This document shows positions 43,701 to 51,541 of a DNA stretch of 64,000 nucleotides, piece after piece. Each line of letters starts with the position of its first letter. Positions within the stretch are counted from its first letter, which is position 1. The notes beneath the pieces are model-generated. The model was not told the origin of the DNA, made no database searches, and worked only from the letters and a program-made list of their open reading frames with translations. The stretch is from CAYVHU01 sp964451415. GTDB lineage: Bacteria > Pseudomonadota > Alphaproteobacteria > Rhodospirillales > Magnetovibrionaceae. The stretch spans positions 124,001 to 188,000 of the forward strand of contig CAYVHU010000001.1 in NCBI GenBank assembly GCA_964451415.1. Reading direction: 5' to 3'. Both the position numbers and the translations under genes were made by a program.

Positions 43701-44078
43701 TTATTGGAACATTGATTTTTTAGCTTTGTCGTGTGGCTTCGGCGTAATCGTGCGGTAGCGTTGCGGAATGGAACGGTCCAGAAATTCCACGTCCGTATTA
43801 AGTTTGGCAAGACACGCCCTAGCATGGTCGATGGCTTTTGTGTGATCGTTGATGCGTTGGTCCGCCGTCGCAGCGCTCACCCCCAGACGATCCGCATCAT
43901 TCTGCAAGGCATGCAGCTTGATAGATATTTCCTTGATATTCTTCTGCAAACCCTTGAGATGTGCGCGCAAAAATTTTTCGTTTTGACTTTCCACCTTTTT
44001 CAACACGTCACTGGTCAGCCACAGGGCGACCAAGGCGATAAAAAAGGCTAAAAATGCAACAACGGTTGCAATCTCCAT
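43701..44078 (-). CDS. Membrane-anchored coiled-coil protein, unknown function
   Basis: 125 residues: an N-terminal membrane helix (residues 4-22, VVAFLAFFIALVALWLTS) and a long predicted coiled coil (residues 25-105) with heptad-like spacing, then a basic tail. No known domain. The orientation puts most of it in the cytoplasm or periplasm depending on topology. It lies 122 bases downstream of the CBS gene on the same strand, so it could belong to that transcript. Confidence 0.65.
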   Translation of the reverse strand: MEIATVVAFLAFFIALVALWLTSDVLKKVESQNEKFLRAHLKGLQKNIKEISIKLHALQNDADRLGVSAATADQRINDHTKAIDHARACLAKLNTDVEFLDRSIPQRYRTITPKPHDKAKKSMFQ

Positions 44079-44200
44079 GTAACAGCGTCCAAGTCAGGTT
44101 GTATTTACGGGGGATCCAGAAACGCTTGGGTATTGAAGCAAAAAAAAGCGGCCATGTGAAGCCTGGAAGAAACGATGCCGACGACGGCGTCAAACGCGTT

Positions 44201-44605
44201 TCAAAGAGCGTCCACACGTCGCAACACCATATCGCGCAAAGTCACAATTCCAACCGGCGCGCGATTCTCGTCCACCACCAATGCCCGCGATAGACCGAAC
44301 TGCGTCAGCAAACGCACGGCATAGCGAATATTCATATCGGCGGAAACGGTCAGGACCGGCTTACTCATAATCTCATAAACGTTGACCCGTTCCGGCGCCC
44401 GGTTTTCCGCAACCACGTGTTTGGCGATATCAGAAACCACGACCAAACCGTATTCATCCGAAGAGTCGCGCCGTTCGGCGATCAATGAACTGACACCCGC
44501 ATCGCGCATCATGGCGATGGCATCCGCCACGGTGGCAGTGGCGTCAATGGTTTTGATCTTCGTGGTCATCACATGCGCGACCTTGACGATATTTTTTTCG
44601 CTCAT
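44201..44605 (-). CDS. Stand-alone CBS-pair protein
   Basis: 134 residues containing two CBS motifs (HVMTTKIKTIDATATVADAI to about residue 62; IMSKPVLTVSADMNIRYAVR to the end, with VVVSDIAKHVV and VTLRDMVLRRV closing strands). CBS pairs bind adenine nucleotides or related ligands. The ATG overlaps the P-II-like gene by four bases, so it is made with that protein and the two DUF1538 membrane proteins, presumably as their sensor or gate regulator. Confidence 0.88.
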   Translation of the reverse strand: MSEKNIVKVAHVMTTKIKTIDATATVADAIAMMRDAGVSSLIAERRDSSDEYGLVVVSDIAKHVVAENRAPERVNVYEIMSKPVLTVSADMNIRYAVRLLTQFGLSRALVVDENRAPVGIVTLRDMVLRRVDAL

Positions 44606-44952
44606 AGCTCATCCTCGATTTCATGCATCAACGTCGGCAATTGGGTGGCCAGGCCAACCGCGTCTTCCAACGCAATCTGGCACGCAATGCCGGCACCGGG
44701 TTCCTCGTCGAATTTCCCGGCCCGCGCAATCGTTTCCAAAATGTCGCGCGCCTTGGGTTCCGCCACCAAAAATAAAATGATGTCGCGTTGCGTTGAAAGG
44801 TCAAGGCCGAAAAAAGTCTTCTCCGGCTTCAGGCCCTCTCCCTGGGCGCTGGTGATCACGGTCGCTCCGGTGGCGCCGGCTTCGCGCGCGGCGTCGATAA
44901 CGCTCTGGGTGATTTCATCTTTGACCAAAGCCAGAATCATTTTCAACTTCAT
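44602..44952 (-). CDS. P-II-like regulatory protein
   Basis: 116 residues with the GlnB-like ferredoxin fold pattern (MKLKMILALVKDEITQSVID, then GATGATVITSAQGEGL, then DIILFLVAEPKARDILETIA). The T-loop region (about 38-55, EGLKPEKTFFGLDLS) is short and lacks the uridylylated Tyr of GlnB/GlnK. The C-terminal loop (AGKFDEEPGAGIACQIALED) is unlike classical P-II. It therefore belongs to the divergent, transporter-associated P-II group. ATGA overlaps join it to the DUF1538 gene before and the CBS gene after. Confidence 0.82.
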   Translation of the reverse strand: MKLKMILALVKDEITQSVIDAAREAGATGATVITSAQGEGLKPEKTFFGLDLSTQRDIILFLVAEPKARDILETIARAGKFDEEPGAGIACQIALEDAVGLATQLPTLMHEIEDEL

Positions 44953-45785
44953 GGATGCGTCTCCTTCCCCTGCGTGTTGCTGCGTTCGTCCGCGGGCGTC
45001 CGCGCTTCTTTCTGCGTTCGCCGATCATGACGCGTCTGAGCGATTTCGGACAGCTTGGCATACCCCAGAACCGTCATTATGGGGAACAAACTGGCGAACG
45101 CAATTAGACCAAAACCGTCTAAAAGCGGGCTACGCCCCGGAATGGCCGAGGCCAGTCCCAGTCCCAACGCCGTCACCACGGGCACCGTAACCGTCGAGGT
45201 GGTGACGCCACCGGAATCATAGGCCAATGCGATAATAAATTTCGATGATCGAAGCGTCTGCACCATAACAATAACATAGCCTGCTATTATGTAGCCGTAC
45301 AGCGGCGTTCCCGTGACGATGCGGAATGATCCCAGGGCCACCCCCAGCGCGACGCCGACGGCCACCGCCAGACGCAATCCAACCGCATTGATCGCACCGC
45401 CGGAAACCTGTTGCGCCTTGAGCGCGACCGCGATCAACGCCGGTTCCGCCACCGTGGTGGCGAAGCCGATGGCGGCGGAAAAAACATACACCCAGGCATA
45501 ATCGCGCCAATTCACCACCCCCCGAAGCGCCGCGCCGCCCACAAAGGCCGGATCCGTGAGTTGCCGCGCCATGGTTTTACCCAAGGGGAACAATGCCATT
45601 TCCAGGCCCACGAGAAACAACGTCAGCCCAACCAAAACATAGGCGAACCCGACAGCAATGCGTTTGGGGTTGGGCGGCATGCGCTTGAGCACCACCACCT
45701 GGAAGAAAATCAGGATAACGGCGATGGGCAGAACATCGAACACGGTCTTCCAGCCGGTCTGAAGAAGATGATCGATTAAATCCAT
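44949..45785 (-). CDS. DUF1538 membrane protein (second copy)
   Basis: 278 residues, about seven membrane helices. It shares with its neighbour the segments FFQVVVLK near the N-terminus, GFATTVAEPAL in mid-protein, AYDSGGVTTSTVTVP and DGFGLIAFASLFPIM. These conserved polar motifs inside membrane segments suggest an ion- or solute-binding path. A hydrophilic tail of about 35 residues follows the last helix and could contact the P-II-like protein. GGGAGGGGG precedes the ATG. I know of no defined substrate for the family. Confidence 0.85.
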   Translation of the reverse strand: MDLIDHLLQTGWKTVFDVLPIAVILIFFQVVVLKRMPPNPKRIAVGFAYVLVGLTLFLVGLEMALFPLGKTMARQLTDPAFVGGAALRGVVNWRDYAWVYVFSAAIGFATTVAEPALIAVALKAQQVSGGAINAVGLRLAVAVGVALGVALGSFRIVTGTPLYGYIIAGYVIVMVQTLRSSKFIIALAYDSGGVTTSTVTVPVVTALGLGLASAIPGRSPLLDGFGLIAFASLFPIMTVLGYAKLSEIAQTRHDRRTQKEARTPADERSNTQGKETHP

Positions 45786-45800
45786 GACATCCCCCTCCCG

Positions 45801-46544
45801 TCAGTATAACAAACCGTACAACATAACGAAAATCATCGGCGTCAAGCTGGCGAAAGCGATCAGGCCGAACCCGTCGGTCATCGGATTGCGTCCGCGAATC
45901 GACGATGCAAGGCCGACCCCCAGGGCCGTCACCAACGGCACCGTGATGGTGGAGGTGGTCACCCCCCCCGAATCATAAGCGATCCCCACAATTTCAGGCG
46001 GCGCGAAAAAGGTCAAAACGACAACCGTGGCATATCCCGCAACGATCACCCATTGGATCGGCCACCCCTTGATAATACGCAACACACCAACCGCAATGGC
46101 AAAACCCACCGACAATCCCACCGTTATGCGCAGACCAAAGGCATAAGCGTTCATGACCGCCGGATCCGCCGCAATCGATCCCGCCTCGGCAAGCGTGCGG
46201 GCGGCTTCCGCCGCCACGGACGTCAACGCCGGTTCCGCCACCGTGGTGCCAAAACCCAGAGCGAACGCAAAAACAATCAACCACGTCACGCTGCCCTTGC
46301 CGGCAAAGGCATGGGCCATACTCTCACCCAACGGAAACAGCCCCATCTCTAGGCCGCGCACAAACAACGCCAGGCCAACAACCACCAGCACCCCGCCGAT
46401 AAGAATGCCGGTAAGTTCGGGAAAGGGCCGGCGCAGGACCACCACTTGGAAAAAAACGATGACAAGGACAATGGGCGCCACATCGCGCGCCGCCCCCACC
46501 ATAAGGCGCACCACTTTCACAAAGACGCTCGAGAGTTCGCCCAC
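45801..46544 (-). CDS. DUF1538 membrane protein (first copy)
   Basis: 247 residues starting at GTG (GELSSVFVKVVRLMV), with GAAGGA ten bases upstream. It is a paralogue of the next gene with the same motifs (FFQVVVLRR, GFGTTVAEPAL, AYDSGGVTTSTITVP, DGFGLIAFASLTPM) but no hydrophilic tail. Two unequal copies suggest a heterodimeric channel or transporter. It is separated from the downstream copy by 15 bases. A TGCGTA-N10-TACGCA dyad lies about 65-86 bases upstream of its start. Confidence 0.85.
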   Translation of the reverse strand: MGELSSVFVKVVRLMVGAARDVAPIVLVIVFFQVVVLRRPFPELTGILIGGVLVVVGLALFVRGLEMGLFPLGESMAHAFAGKGSVTWLIVFAFALGFGTTVAEPALTSVAAEAARTLAEAGSIAADPAVMNAYAFGLRITVGLSVGFAIAVGVLRIIKGWPIQWVIVAGYATVVVLTFFAPPEIVGIAYDSGGVTTSTITVPLVTALGVGLASSIRGRNPMTDGFGLIAFASLTPMIFVMLYGLLY

Positions 46545-46608
46545 GATTTAGCGAATCCTTCTTCCCTGGTACCGGCTCACCAAAACTGCCGCACCGCAAC
46601 CAAGGTAT

Positions 46609-46630
46609 TGCGTAACGCGTATTGTACGCA
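46609..46630 (-). promoter_or_regulatory. Inverted repeat upstream of the DUF1538 operon
   Basis: TGCGTA and TACGCA are separated by ten bases that themselves include the palindrome ACGCGT. It lies between the 55-residue membrane-protein gene and the first DUF1538 gene. It could be an operator or a short processing hairpin. Confidence 0.35.
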
Positions 46631-46665
46631 GGGTCCAGGATTTCCCGTAAGTTCAGGTCCAAAAC

Positions 46666-46833
46666 TTAGAACATGGTGAGGACGATCGCAGACATGACCA
46701 ACATACCGACCAAAGACCAGGCAAACATGGAAACGCCCCCATCCAGAGGAGCCCTCAAGGTCCGCTCGGTTTCACGTTTGTGGAAAGCGGATGATTGCAT
46801 CACTTCACCGACCCGTCTATGATTCGTGAGCAT
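46666..46833 (-). CDS. Small membrane protein, 55 aa
   Basis: Starts MLTNHRRVGEVMQSSAFHKR eight bases after GGGAG and ends in one C-terminal membrane helix (SMFAWSLVGMLVMSAIVLTM). The cytoplasmic part is basic with a KRETERTLRAPLDGG segment. No family recognised. It points into the DUF1538 operon, 121 bases upstream of it, so may encode an accessory subunit of that system. Confidence 0.6.
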   Translation of the reverse strand: MLTNHRRVGEVMQSSAFHKRETERTLRAPLDGGVSMFAWSLVGMLVMSAIVLTMF

Positions 46834-47015
46834 TGATTTTCTCCCGATTGCGGGGCTTTTGCGTAAAGCCCTTCTTTGTGGAGGAGCCTTTTAGACAACG
46901 CCCTCACCAAGCGCATCGGCTCCATGTCGTGCACGTGGTGATGGGGGCCACCATATGCAAACAATAATTTTGCCACAAAAGCCCTATCCAATAGCGTCAA
47001 GCCGGCGAATACCAT
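46800..47015 (-). CDS. Possible small membrane protein, about 71 aa
   Basis: Frame starting MVFAGLTLLDRAFVAKLLFA with a hydrophobic N-terminal part, a GGPHHHVHDMEP His cluster and a polar tail. It overlaps the 55-residue gene by 34 bases and no clear Shine-Dalgarno is present; earlier starts would overlap the chvI start codon. The region must also contain the chvI promoter, which argues against it. Confidence 0.25.
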   Translation of the reverse strand: MVFAGLTLLDRAFVAKLLFAYGGPHHHVHDMEPMRLVRALSKRLLHKEGLYAKAPQSGENQCSRIIDGSVK

Positions 47016-47046
47016 CGCCCCAACCGCTATGAGGAGCACCGCCGCC

Positions 47047-47730
47047 ATGGCGCAGACGATCGTACTGGTCGACGATGACCGCAATATCCTCATGTCCGTT
47101 TCCATGACCCTGGAAGCGGAAGGCTTCAATGTGCATACCTATAAGGACGGCGCGGAAGCTTTGCGTGAAATCACCCGCCACCCCCCGGATTTGGCCATCC
47201 TGGATATCAAAATGCCGCGCATGGACGGCATGGAGCTTCTGGGCGAATTGCGCAAACGCGGGGACTTGCCGGTCATTTTCCTGACCTCCAAGGACGACGA
47301 ACTGGATGAGGCCATGGGCCTGCGTATGGGGGCGGACGACTATATCAAGAAACCGTTCTCTCAACGTCTGCTGATCGAACGCATCCGCGCGGTCCTCAGA
47401 CGACGCGAACCGCACACCACCGCCGGCGACATCATCCAGCGCGGGGATTTGATGTTGGATGCCTCGCGCCACATGTCCACCTGGAAAGGTCAAAACGTCA
47501 ATCTGACGGTTACGGAATTTCTGCTCATCCAGGCGCTTGCGCGCTCTCCCGGCCATGTCAAAAGTCGCGACCAGTTGATCGACGCGGCTTACGGCGAGCA
47601 CATCTACGTGGATGATCGCACCATCGACAGCCATATCAAGCGTCTGCGGCGCAAGTTCCGCGACATCGACCCGGAGTTTTCGGCGATCGAAACCCTCTAT
47701 GGCGTTGGCTATCGTTATCCCGAAGGGTGA
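47047..47730 (+). CDS. chvI: Response regulator ChvI
   Basis: OmpR-type regulator of 227 residues from MAQTIVLVDDDRNIL (GAGGAG about ten bases upstream; a start six codons earlier is possible). The receiver has acidic pocket Asp9-11, phosphoacceptor Asp53 (LAILDIKMPRMDG), Thr in FLTSKDDE and Lys in YIKKPFS. The winged-helix output domain ends ETLYGVGYRYPEG. With ChvG it controls envelope, acid and exopolysaccharide responses in related bacteria. The kinase gene follows 15 bases downstream. Confidence 0.95.
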   Translation: MAQTIVLVDDDRNILMSVSMTLEAEGFNVHTYKDGAEALREITRHPPDLAILDIKMPRMDGMELLGELRKRGDLPVIFLTSKDDELDEAMGLRMGADDYIKKPFSQRLLIERIRAVLRRREPHTTAGDIIQRGDLMLDASRHMSTWKGQNVNLTVTEFLLIQALARSPGHVKSRDQLIDAAYGEHIYVDDRTIDSHIKRLRRKFRDIDPEFSAIETLYGVGYRYPEG

Positions 47731-47745
47731 TCTATTGTTTCCCTT

Positions 47746-49380
47746 ATGAAATCCGATTCCCCCCCTCTCAAACTCGGCGCCACGCCCAACCAACGGCGTT
47801 TTTCTCCGTTGGCGCTGCGGATTCTCGCCGTAAACTTGCTGGCGCCCGTGTTGTTGGTGATGGGGCTTTTCTATTTGGGCGAATATCGCAACTCACTGAT
47901 CGAGACGGAATTGGCGGCCCTGCGCACCCACGGTGAAATCTTCGCCGTGGCGCTGGGGGAAAGTGCCGTGTCGCCAGAGCGCAAAAAGCTTCTGCCCGAC
48001 CTGGCCAGCCAAATCGTGCGCCGTCTGGCCTTCACCGCAGACACCCGCGCGCGATTGTTCGCTTTCAACGGCGAACTGGTGGCCGATTCCAGAATGCTGC
48101 TGGTGCCCGGCGGCGAAGTCCAGGAAGAAACCCTGCCGCCGCCGGTTCCCCGTACGGGGATCGAGAATGCCCTCAACGAATTTTTCAGTACCCTCGACGT
48201 CATTTCCGCATGGCTGCCGGGGACCAACAAATACCCGCCATACCATGAAAACATCCAACAAAAAGCCCAGGACTACCGTGAAGTCATGGGCGCGATGCAA
48301 GGCGAAGTCTGGGTCGCCCGGCGTTCCATGCCCGATGGCTCCTTAATCCTGTCGGTGGCTCTACCGGTGACGCGCTATAAGCAAACGTTGGGCGTGCTGA
48401 TGCTTTCGAAATCTTCCAGCGGCATCGACGCGGCCATGTTTCAGGTGCGCAAGGCCACCGCCCAGGTGTTTATCGTCACCTTGATTTTTACGGTTCTGGT
48501 TTCCCTTTATCTCGGCGGCACCATCGCCCAGCCAATCCGCATCCTGGCACGCGCCGCCGAACGAGTGCGCAAGGGGCGTCACCGCCAGCACACCATGCCG
48601 ATGATGAACGCACGCACGGATGAAATCGGCGAACTGGCGCGCGCACTCAACGACATGACCGAGACGTTATGGACACGCATGGATGCCATCGAAGCGTTCG
48701 CCGCCGATGTTTCCCATGAAATCAAGAACCCCCTGACCAGCTTGAAAAGCGCGGTCGAAACGGCCCGTCTGGTAAAAAACCCGCAACAACAACGCCAACT
48801 GATGGCGGTGATTCTGGACGACGTGGAACGCCTCGACCGCCTAATTACCGACATTTCCGATGCCTCAAGGCTCGATGCGGAACTGTCGCGCGCCGAAATG
48901 CAAGTCGTGGACTTAGGCGGCATGATTTCCATGCTGGCCAGCGGCCATGCCGCCACGGCAAAGGAACACACCGCGAAGATCTCCGTCTCCAGCGGGGCCG
49001 GGCTGGAGGTCACCGGCATGGAAGACCGTCTGGTGCAGGTTCTACGCAATCTCATCGGCAACGCCCTATCGTTCAGTCCCGCGAACGGCGGAACCGTCAC
49101 CCTGAGCGCGCACCGCGATGCGACGGACGAAGCCTGGGTGGTCGTCACCGTCGAAGACCAAGGCCCCGGCATCCCCCCCGGCAAGGAAGAAGCAATCTTC
49201 GAACGCTTTTATAGCGAGCGTCCCGATGGCGAGGATTTTGGCCGTCACTCCGGCCTGGGCCTTTCCATCTCAAAACAGATCGTCGAAGCCCACGGCGGAA
49301 CGATCACGGCGAGCAATATTGCGGGCCCCGACGGCACAATCCACGGCGCGCGGTTCACCGTACGTCTGCAGGGTGTGTGA
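47746..49380 (+). CDS. chvG: Sensor histidine kinase ChvG
   Basis: 544 residues: N-terminal helix (about 24-44), a periplasmic sensor domain (45-235), a second helix (238-262), HAMP (AQPIRILARAAERVRKGRHR), then DHp with phosphohistidine in FAADVSHEIKNPLTSLKSAV and a complete ATPase domain (NLIGNALSFSP, EDQGPGIPPGKEEAIFERFY, SGLGLSISKQIVEAHGG). All catalytic boxes are intact. In relatives the periplasmic domain is held inactive by ExoR. Confidence 0.95.
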   Translation: MKSDSPPLKLGATPNQRRFSPLALRILAVNLLAPVLLVMGLFYLGEYRNSLIETELAALRTHGEIFAVALGESAVSPERKKLLPDLASQIVRRLAFTADTRARLFAFNGELVADSRMLLVPGGEVQEETLPPPVPRTGIENALNEFFSTLDVISAWLPGTNKYPPYHENIQQKAQDYREVMGAMQGEVWVARRSMPDGSLILSVALPVTRYKQTLGVLMLSKSSSGIDAAMFQVRKATAQVFIVTLIFTVLVSLYLGGTIAQPIRILARAAERVRKGRHRQHTMPMMNARTDEIGELARALNDMTETLWTRMDAIEAFAADVSHEIKNPLTSLKSAVETARLVKNPQQQRQLMAVILDDVERLDRLITDISDASRLDAELSRAEMQVVDLGGMISMLASGHAATAKEHTAKISVSSGAGLEVTGMEDRLVQVLRNLIGNALSFSPANGGTVTLSAHRDATDEAWVVVTVEDQGPGIPPGKEEAIFERFYSERPDGEDFGRHSGLGLSISKQIVEAHGGTITASNIAGPDGTIHGARFTVRLQGV

Positions 49381-49443
49381 TGGCCCCCGTCCATACATCG
49401 ACTTGATCATTGACTTGATCCACACCGGGGTTAGGCTGCCCAC

Positions 49444-49878
49444 ATGGAACGCATTCACGCCACCTGTGTCGCATGGGCGGGAAGTGCCGTGCTGCTGCGC
49501 GGCGTCCCGGGCAGCGGCAAATCCGATCTGGCACTGCGCCTGATCGATGGCGGCTGGGATCTGGTGGCTGACGACTACAGCGAGTTGCATCTTTTCGACG
49601 GCTGCCTGTGCGCCTGCGCCCCAAACACCATCAAAGGCCTTCTGGAAGTGCGCGGCCTCGGTCTTGTGCGTTTGCCTTGCGTGGCGCGCGCGGAGGTGGC
49701 GGCGCTGTTCGACCTTAAACCGCGCTGCGAAATCGAACGTCTGCCCGAACCTGCGACGACGAACTTACTTGGCATATCCATACCGTGTTATGCTGTTCAT
49801 GCTTTCGAGGCCTCCGCCCCCGCCAAGGTGCGCCTCGCCTTGAAAGCGCAACGAGAAAACCTGCTGAGTCCGTCATGA
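49444..49878 (+). CDS. hprK: HPr kinase/phosphorylase, short alphaproteobacterial form
   Basis: 144 residues, only the catalytic C-terminal domain, as usual in alphaproteobacteria. The P-loop is RGVPGSGKSDLALRL (residues 19-33), followed by LVADDYSELH and the family signature LLEVRGLGLVRLP. It phosphorylates HPr on Ser46, which is present in the HPr encoded downstream. The stop overlaps the rapZ ATG by four bases. Confidence 0.93.
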   Translation: MERIHATCVAWAGSAVLLRGVPGSGKSDLALRLIDGGWDLVADDYSELHLFDGCLCACAPNTIKGLLEVRGLGLVRLPCVARAEVAALFDLKPRCEIERLPEPATTNLLGISIPCYAVHAFEASAPAKVRLALKAQRENLLSPS

Positions 49879-50786
49879 GCTCCACCACGGCCGCTATTTC
49901 TCTCGTAGTCCTCGTCACCGGCATGTCCGGAGCGGGCAAAACCACGGTGCTCAAAGGCTTTGAGGATTTAGGCTTCGAGGCCCTGGACAACGTCCCCTTG
50001 TATTTGCTGGAGCGGGTCGTCGAGCCGGATGGGCGCGCCGCCGCATCACCCAAACCGCTCGCCATCGGCGTAGACATCCGCACCCGCGATTTCAACGCCC
50101 GCTCGCTCATCGAGACCCTCAAGACCCTGCGCACCCGACACGGCATCCCGGTGCGGGTTTTGTTCGTCGATTGCGGGGACGAGGAATTGCTCGCGCGCTA
50201 TACCACCACGCGCCATCGCCACCCGTTGGCTCAGGATCGTCCGGTTCTGGACGGTGTGCGCATGGAACGCACACTGCTGGCCCCCCTGCTGGACATTGCC
50301 GAAGTGCGTCTGGACACCAGCGGGCGCACGCCCTATGACGTCAAAAGCTTCCTTGCGCATAATTTCGGCGGCGACGAACAGGGCCACCATCGCACCATGG
50401 CGGTGTTCGTCACCTCGTTTTCGTTCCGTCGCGGCCTACCGCGCGACGCCGATCTGGTGTTCGATGTTCGCTTTTTGCGAAATCCCCATTATGATCCGGC
50501 CTTAAGGCCCCTCAACGGGCAAGACGAGGCCGTCCAACACTTTATCACCGAAGACGCCGCCTTTGCGACGTTTCTGGACAATCTGACGGCCTTGCTCGCC
50601 CCCTTGCTTGCGCGCTACGCTCAAGAGGGCAAGTCGTATCTCACCATTGCGGTGGGCTGCACGGGGGGCAAACACCGCTCCGTATTCGTCGCGGAACGGC
50701 TCGCCGCATGGTTGGAAGATGGAATCGGCCCTGGCGCACGCGTCCGTCTGGCGCACCGCGACCTGGCCGCAGCACAATTATCGTGA
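49875..50786 (+). CDS. rapZ: RNase adapter / nucleotide-binding protein RapZ
   Basis: 303 residues from MSSTTAAISLVVLVTGMSGA; longer starts lie within hprK. The P-loop is TGMSGAGKTTVLKGFEDLG and the C-terminal domain contains VGCTGGKHRSVFVAERLA and an SFSFRRGLPRDADLVFDVRF segment. In E. coli it controls glucosamine metabolism through small RNAs; here its position inside the HPr/PTS cluster implies a link with phosphotransfer signalling. ATGA-coupled to hprK. Confidence 0.94.
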   Translation: MSSTTAAISLVVLVTGMSGAGKTTVLKGFEDLGFEALDNVPLYLLERVVEPDGRAAASPKPLAIGVDIRTRDFNARSLIETLKTLRTRHGIPVRVLFVDCGDEELLARYTTTRHRHPLAQDRPVLDGVRMERTLLAPLLDIAEVRLDTSGRTPYDVKSFLAHNFGGDEQGHHRTMAVFVTSFSFRRGLPRDADLVFDVRFLRNPHYDPALRPLNGQDEAVQHFITEDAAFATFLDNLTALLAPLLARYAQEGKSYLTIAVGCTGGKHRSVFVAERLAAWLEDGIGPGARVRLAHRDLAAAQLS

Positions 50787-50811
50787 CCTGAGGGAAAGAA
50801 CGGACAAAAAA

Positions 50812-51219
50812 ATGATTGGAGTTGTGCTTGTAACCCACGGCCGTTTGGCCGAGGAACTCATCGCGGCCATGGAACATGTGGTCGGCCCGCAAGAGAACGT
50901 CGCCTCGATCTGCATCGGTCCAGACGACGATATGGAAGAACGCCGCCAGCAGATCCTCGATGGTATCGCCAGGGTGGATAAGGGCGACGGTGCGATTCTA
51001 CTCACCGACATGTTCGGCGGAACGCCTTCGAACCTGGCCATCAGCGTCATCGAAAAAGCCAACGTCGAGGTGATCGCAGGCGTCAACCTACCGATGCTGA
51101 TCAAACTGGCCGGCGTCCGCACCGACAACACGCTCAAGGACGCCGCAAGTCAGGCCAAGGATGCGGGACGCAAATATATCAACATCGCCTCGGAACTTTT
51201 GGGTCAGGAGGGATCGTAA
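50812..51219 (+). CDS. PTS fructose/mannose-type EIIA domain protein
   Basis: 135 residues, a free-standing EIIA-Man domain. The phosphorylatable His is His9 in VLVTHGRLAEEL; ILLTDMFGGTPSNLA is the conserved loop. No IIB, IIC or IID components are nearby, so it probably works as a regulatory phosphate sink in the PTS-Ntr-like relay. The Shine-Dalgarno is weak. It lies 25 bases after rapZ and just before HPr. Confidence 0.92.
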   Translation: MIGVVLVTHGRLAEELIAAMEHVVGPQENVASICIGPDDDMEERRQQILDGIARVDKGDGAILLTDMFGGTPSNLAISVIEKANVEVIAGVNLPMLIKLAGVRTDNTLKDAASQAKDAGRKYINIASELLGQEGS

Positions 51220-51222
51220 GGC

Positions 51223-51537
51223 GTGTTTATGGAGAATGAACACACCGATCACCCGCGCTCGAGGTCCATGGAAAAGCGTATCTTCACGATCTGCAATCAA
51301 CGCGGCCTGCATGCCCGCGCGGCCGCGAAGTTCGTCAAGCTTGCAGGCCTGTTCGATGCCGAGATCACCGTCACAAAAGACGCGCAGACGGTTTCCGGCG
51401 GCTCCATCATGGGGCTAATGATGCTGGCGGCGGGCATCGGCACGGCGATCGAAGTCACCGCCCGGGGCGAGGATGAAACGCCGGCCCTGGAAGCCATCGC
51501 AAAGCTGATCGCAGACAAATTCGAAGAGGAATGCTGA
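51223..51537 (+). CDS. ptsH: Phosphocarrier protein HPr
   Basis: The HPr core begins MEKRIFTICNQRGLHARAAA. Counting from that Met, the EI-phosphorylated residue is His15 and the HprK target is Ser46 (VSGGSIMGLM), both canonical. The reading frame begins with a GTG ten bases after AGGAGGG, adding a 15-residue polar extension; the Met at 51268 is the alternative start but has only GAGGT very close to it. C-terminal helix: ALEAIAKLIADKFEEEC. Confidence 0.94.
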   Translation: MFMENEHTDHPRSRSMEKRIFTICNQRGLHARAAAKFVKLAGLFDAEITVTKDAQTVSGGSIMGLMMLAAGIGTAIEVTARGEDETPALEAIAKLIADKFEEEC

Positions 51538-51541
51538 AACG

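Noticed and set aside
46324..46662. A 112-codon minus-strand frame overlapping the first DUF1538 gene
   Set aside because: It starts at TTG and most of it lies in the DUF1538 gene in a different frame with Arg/Gly-rich shadow sequence.
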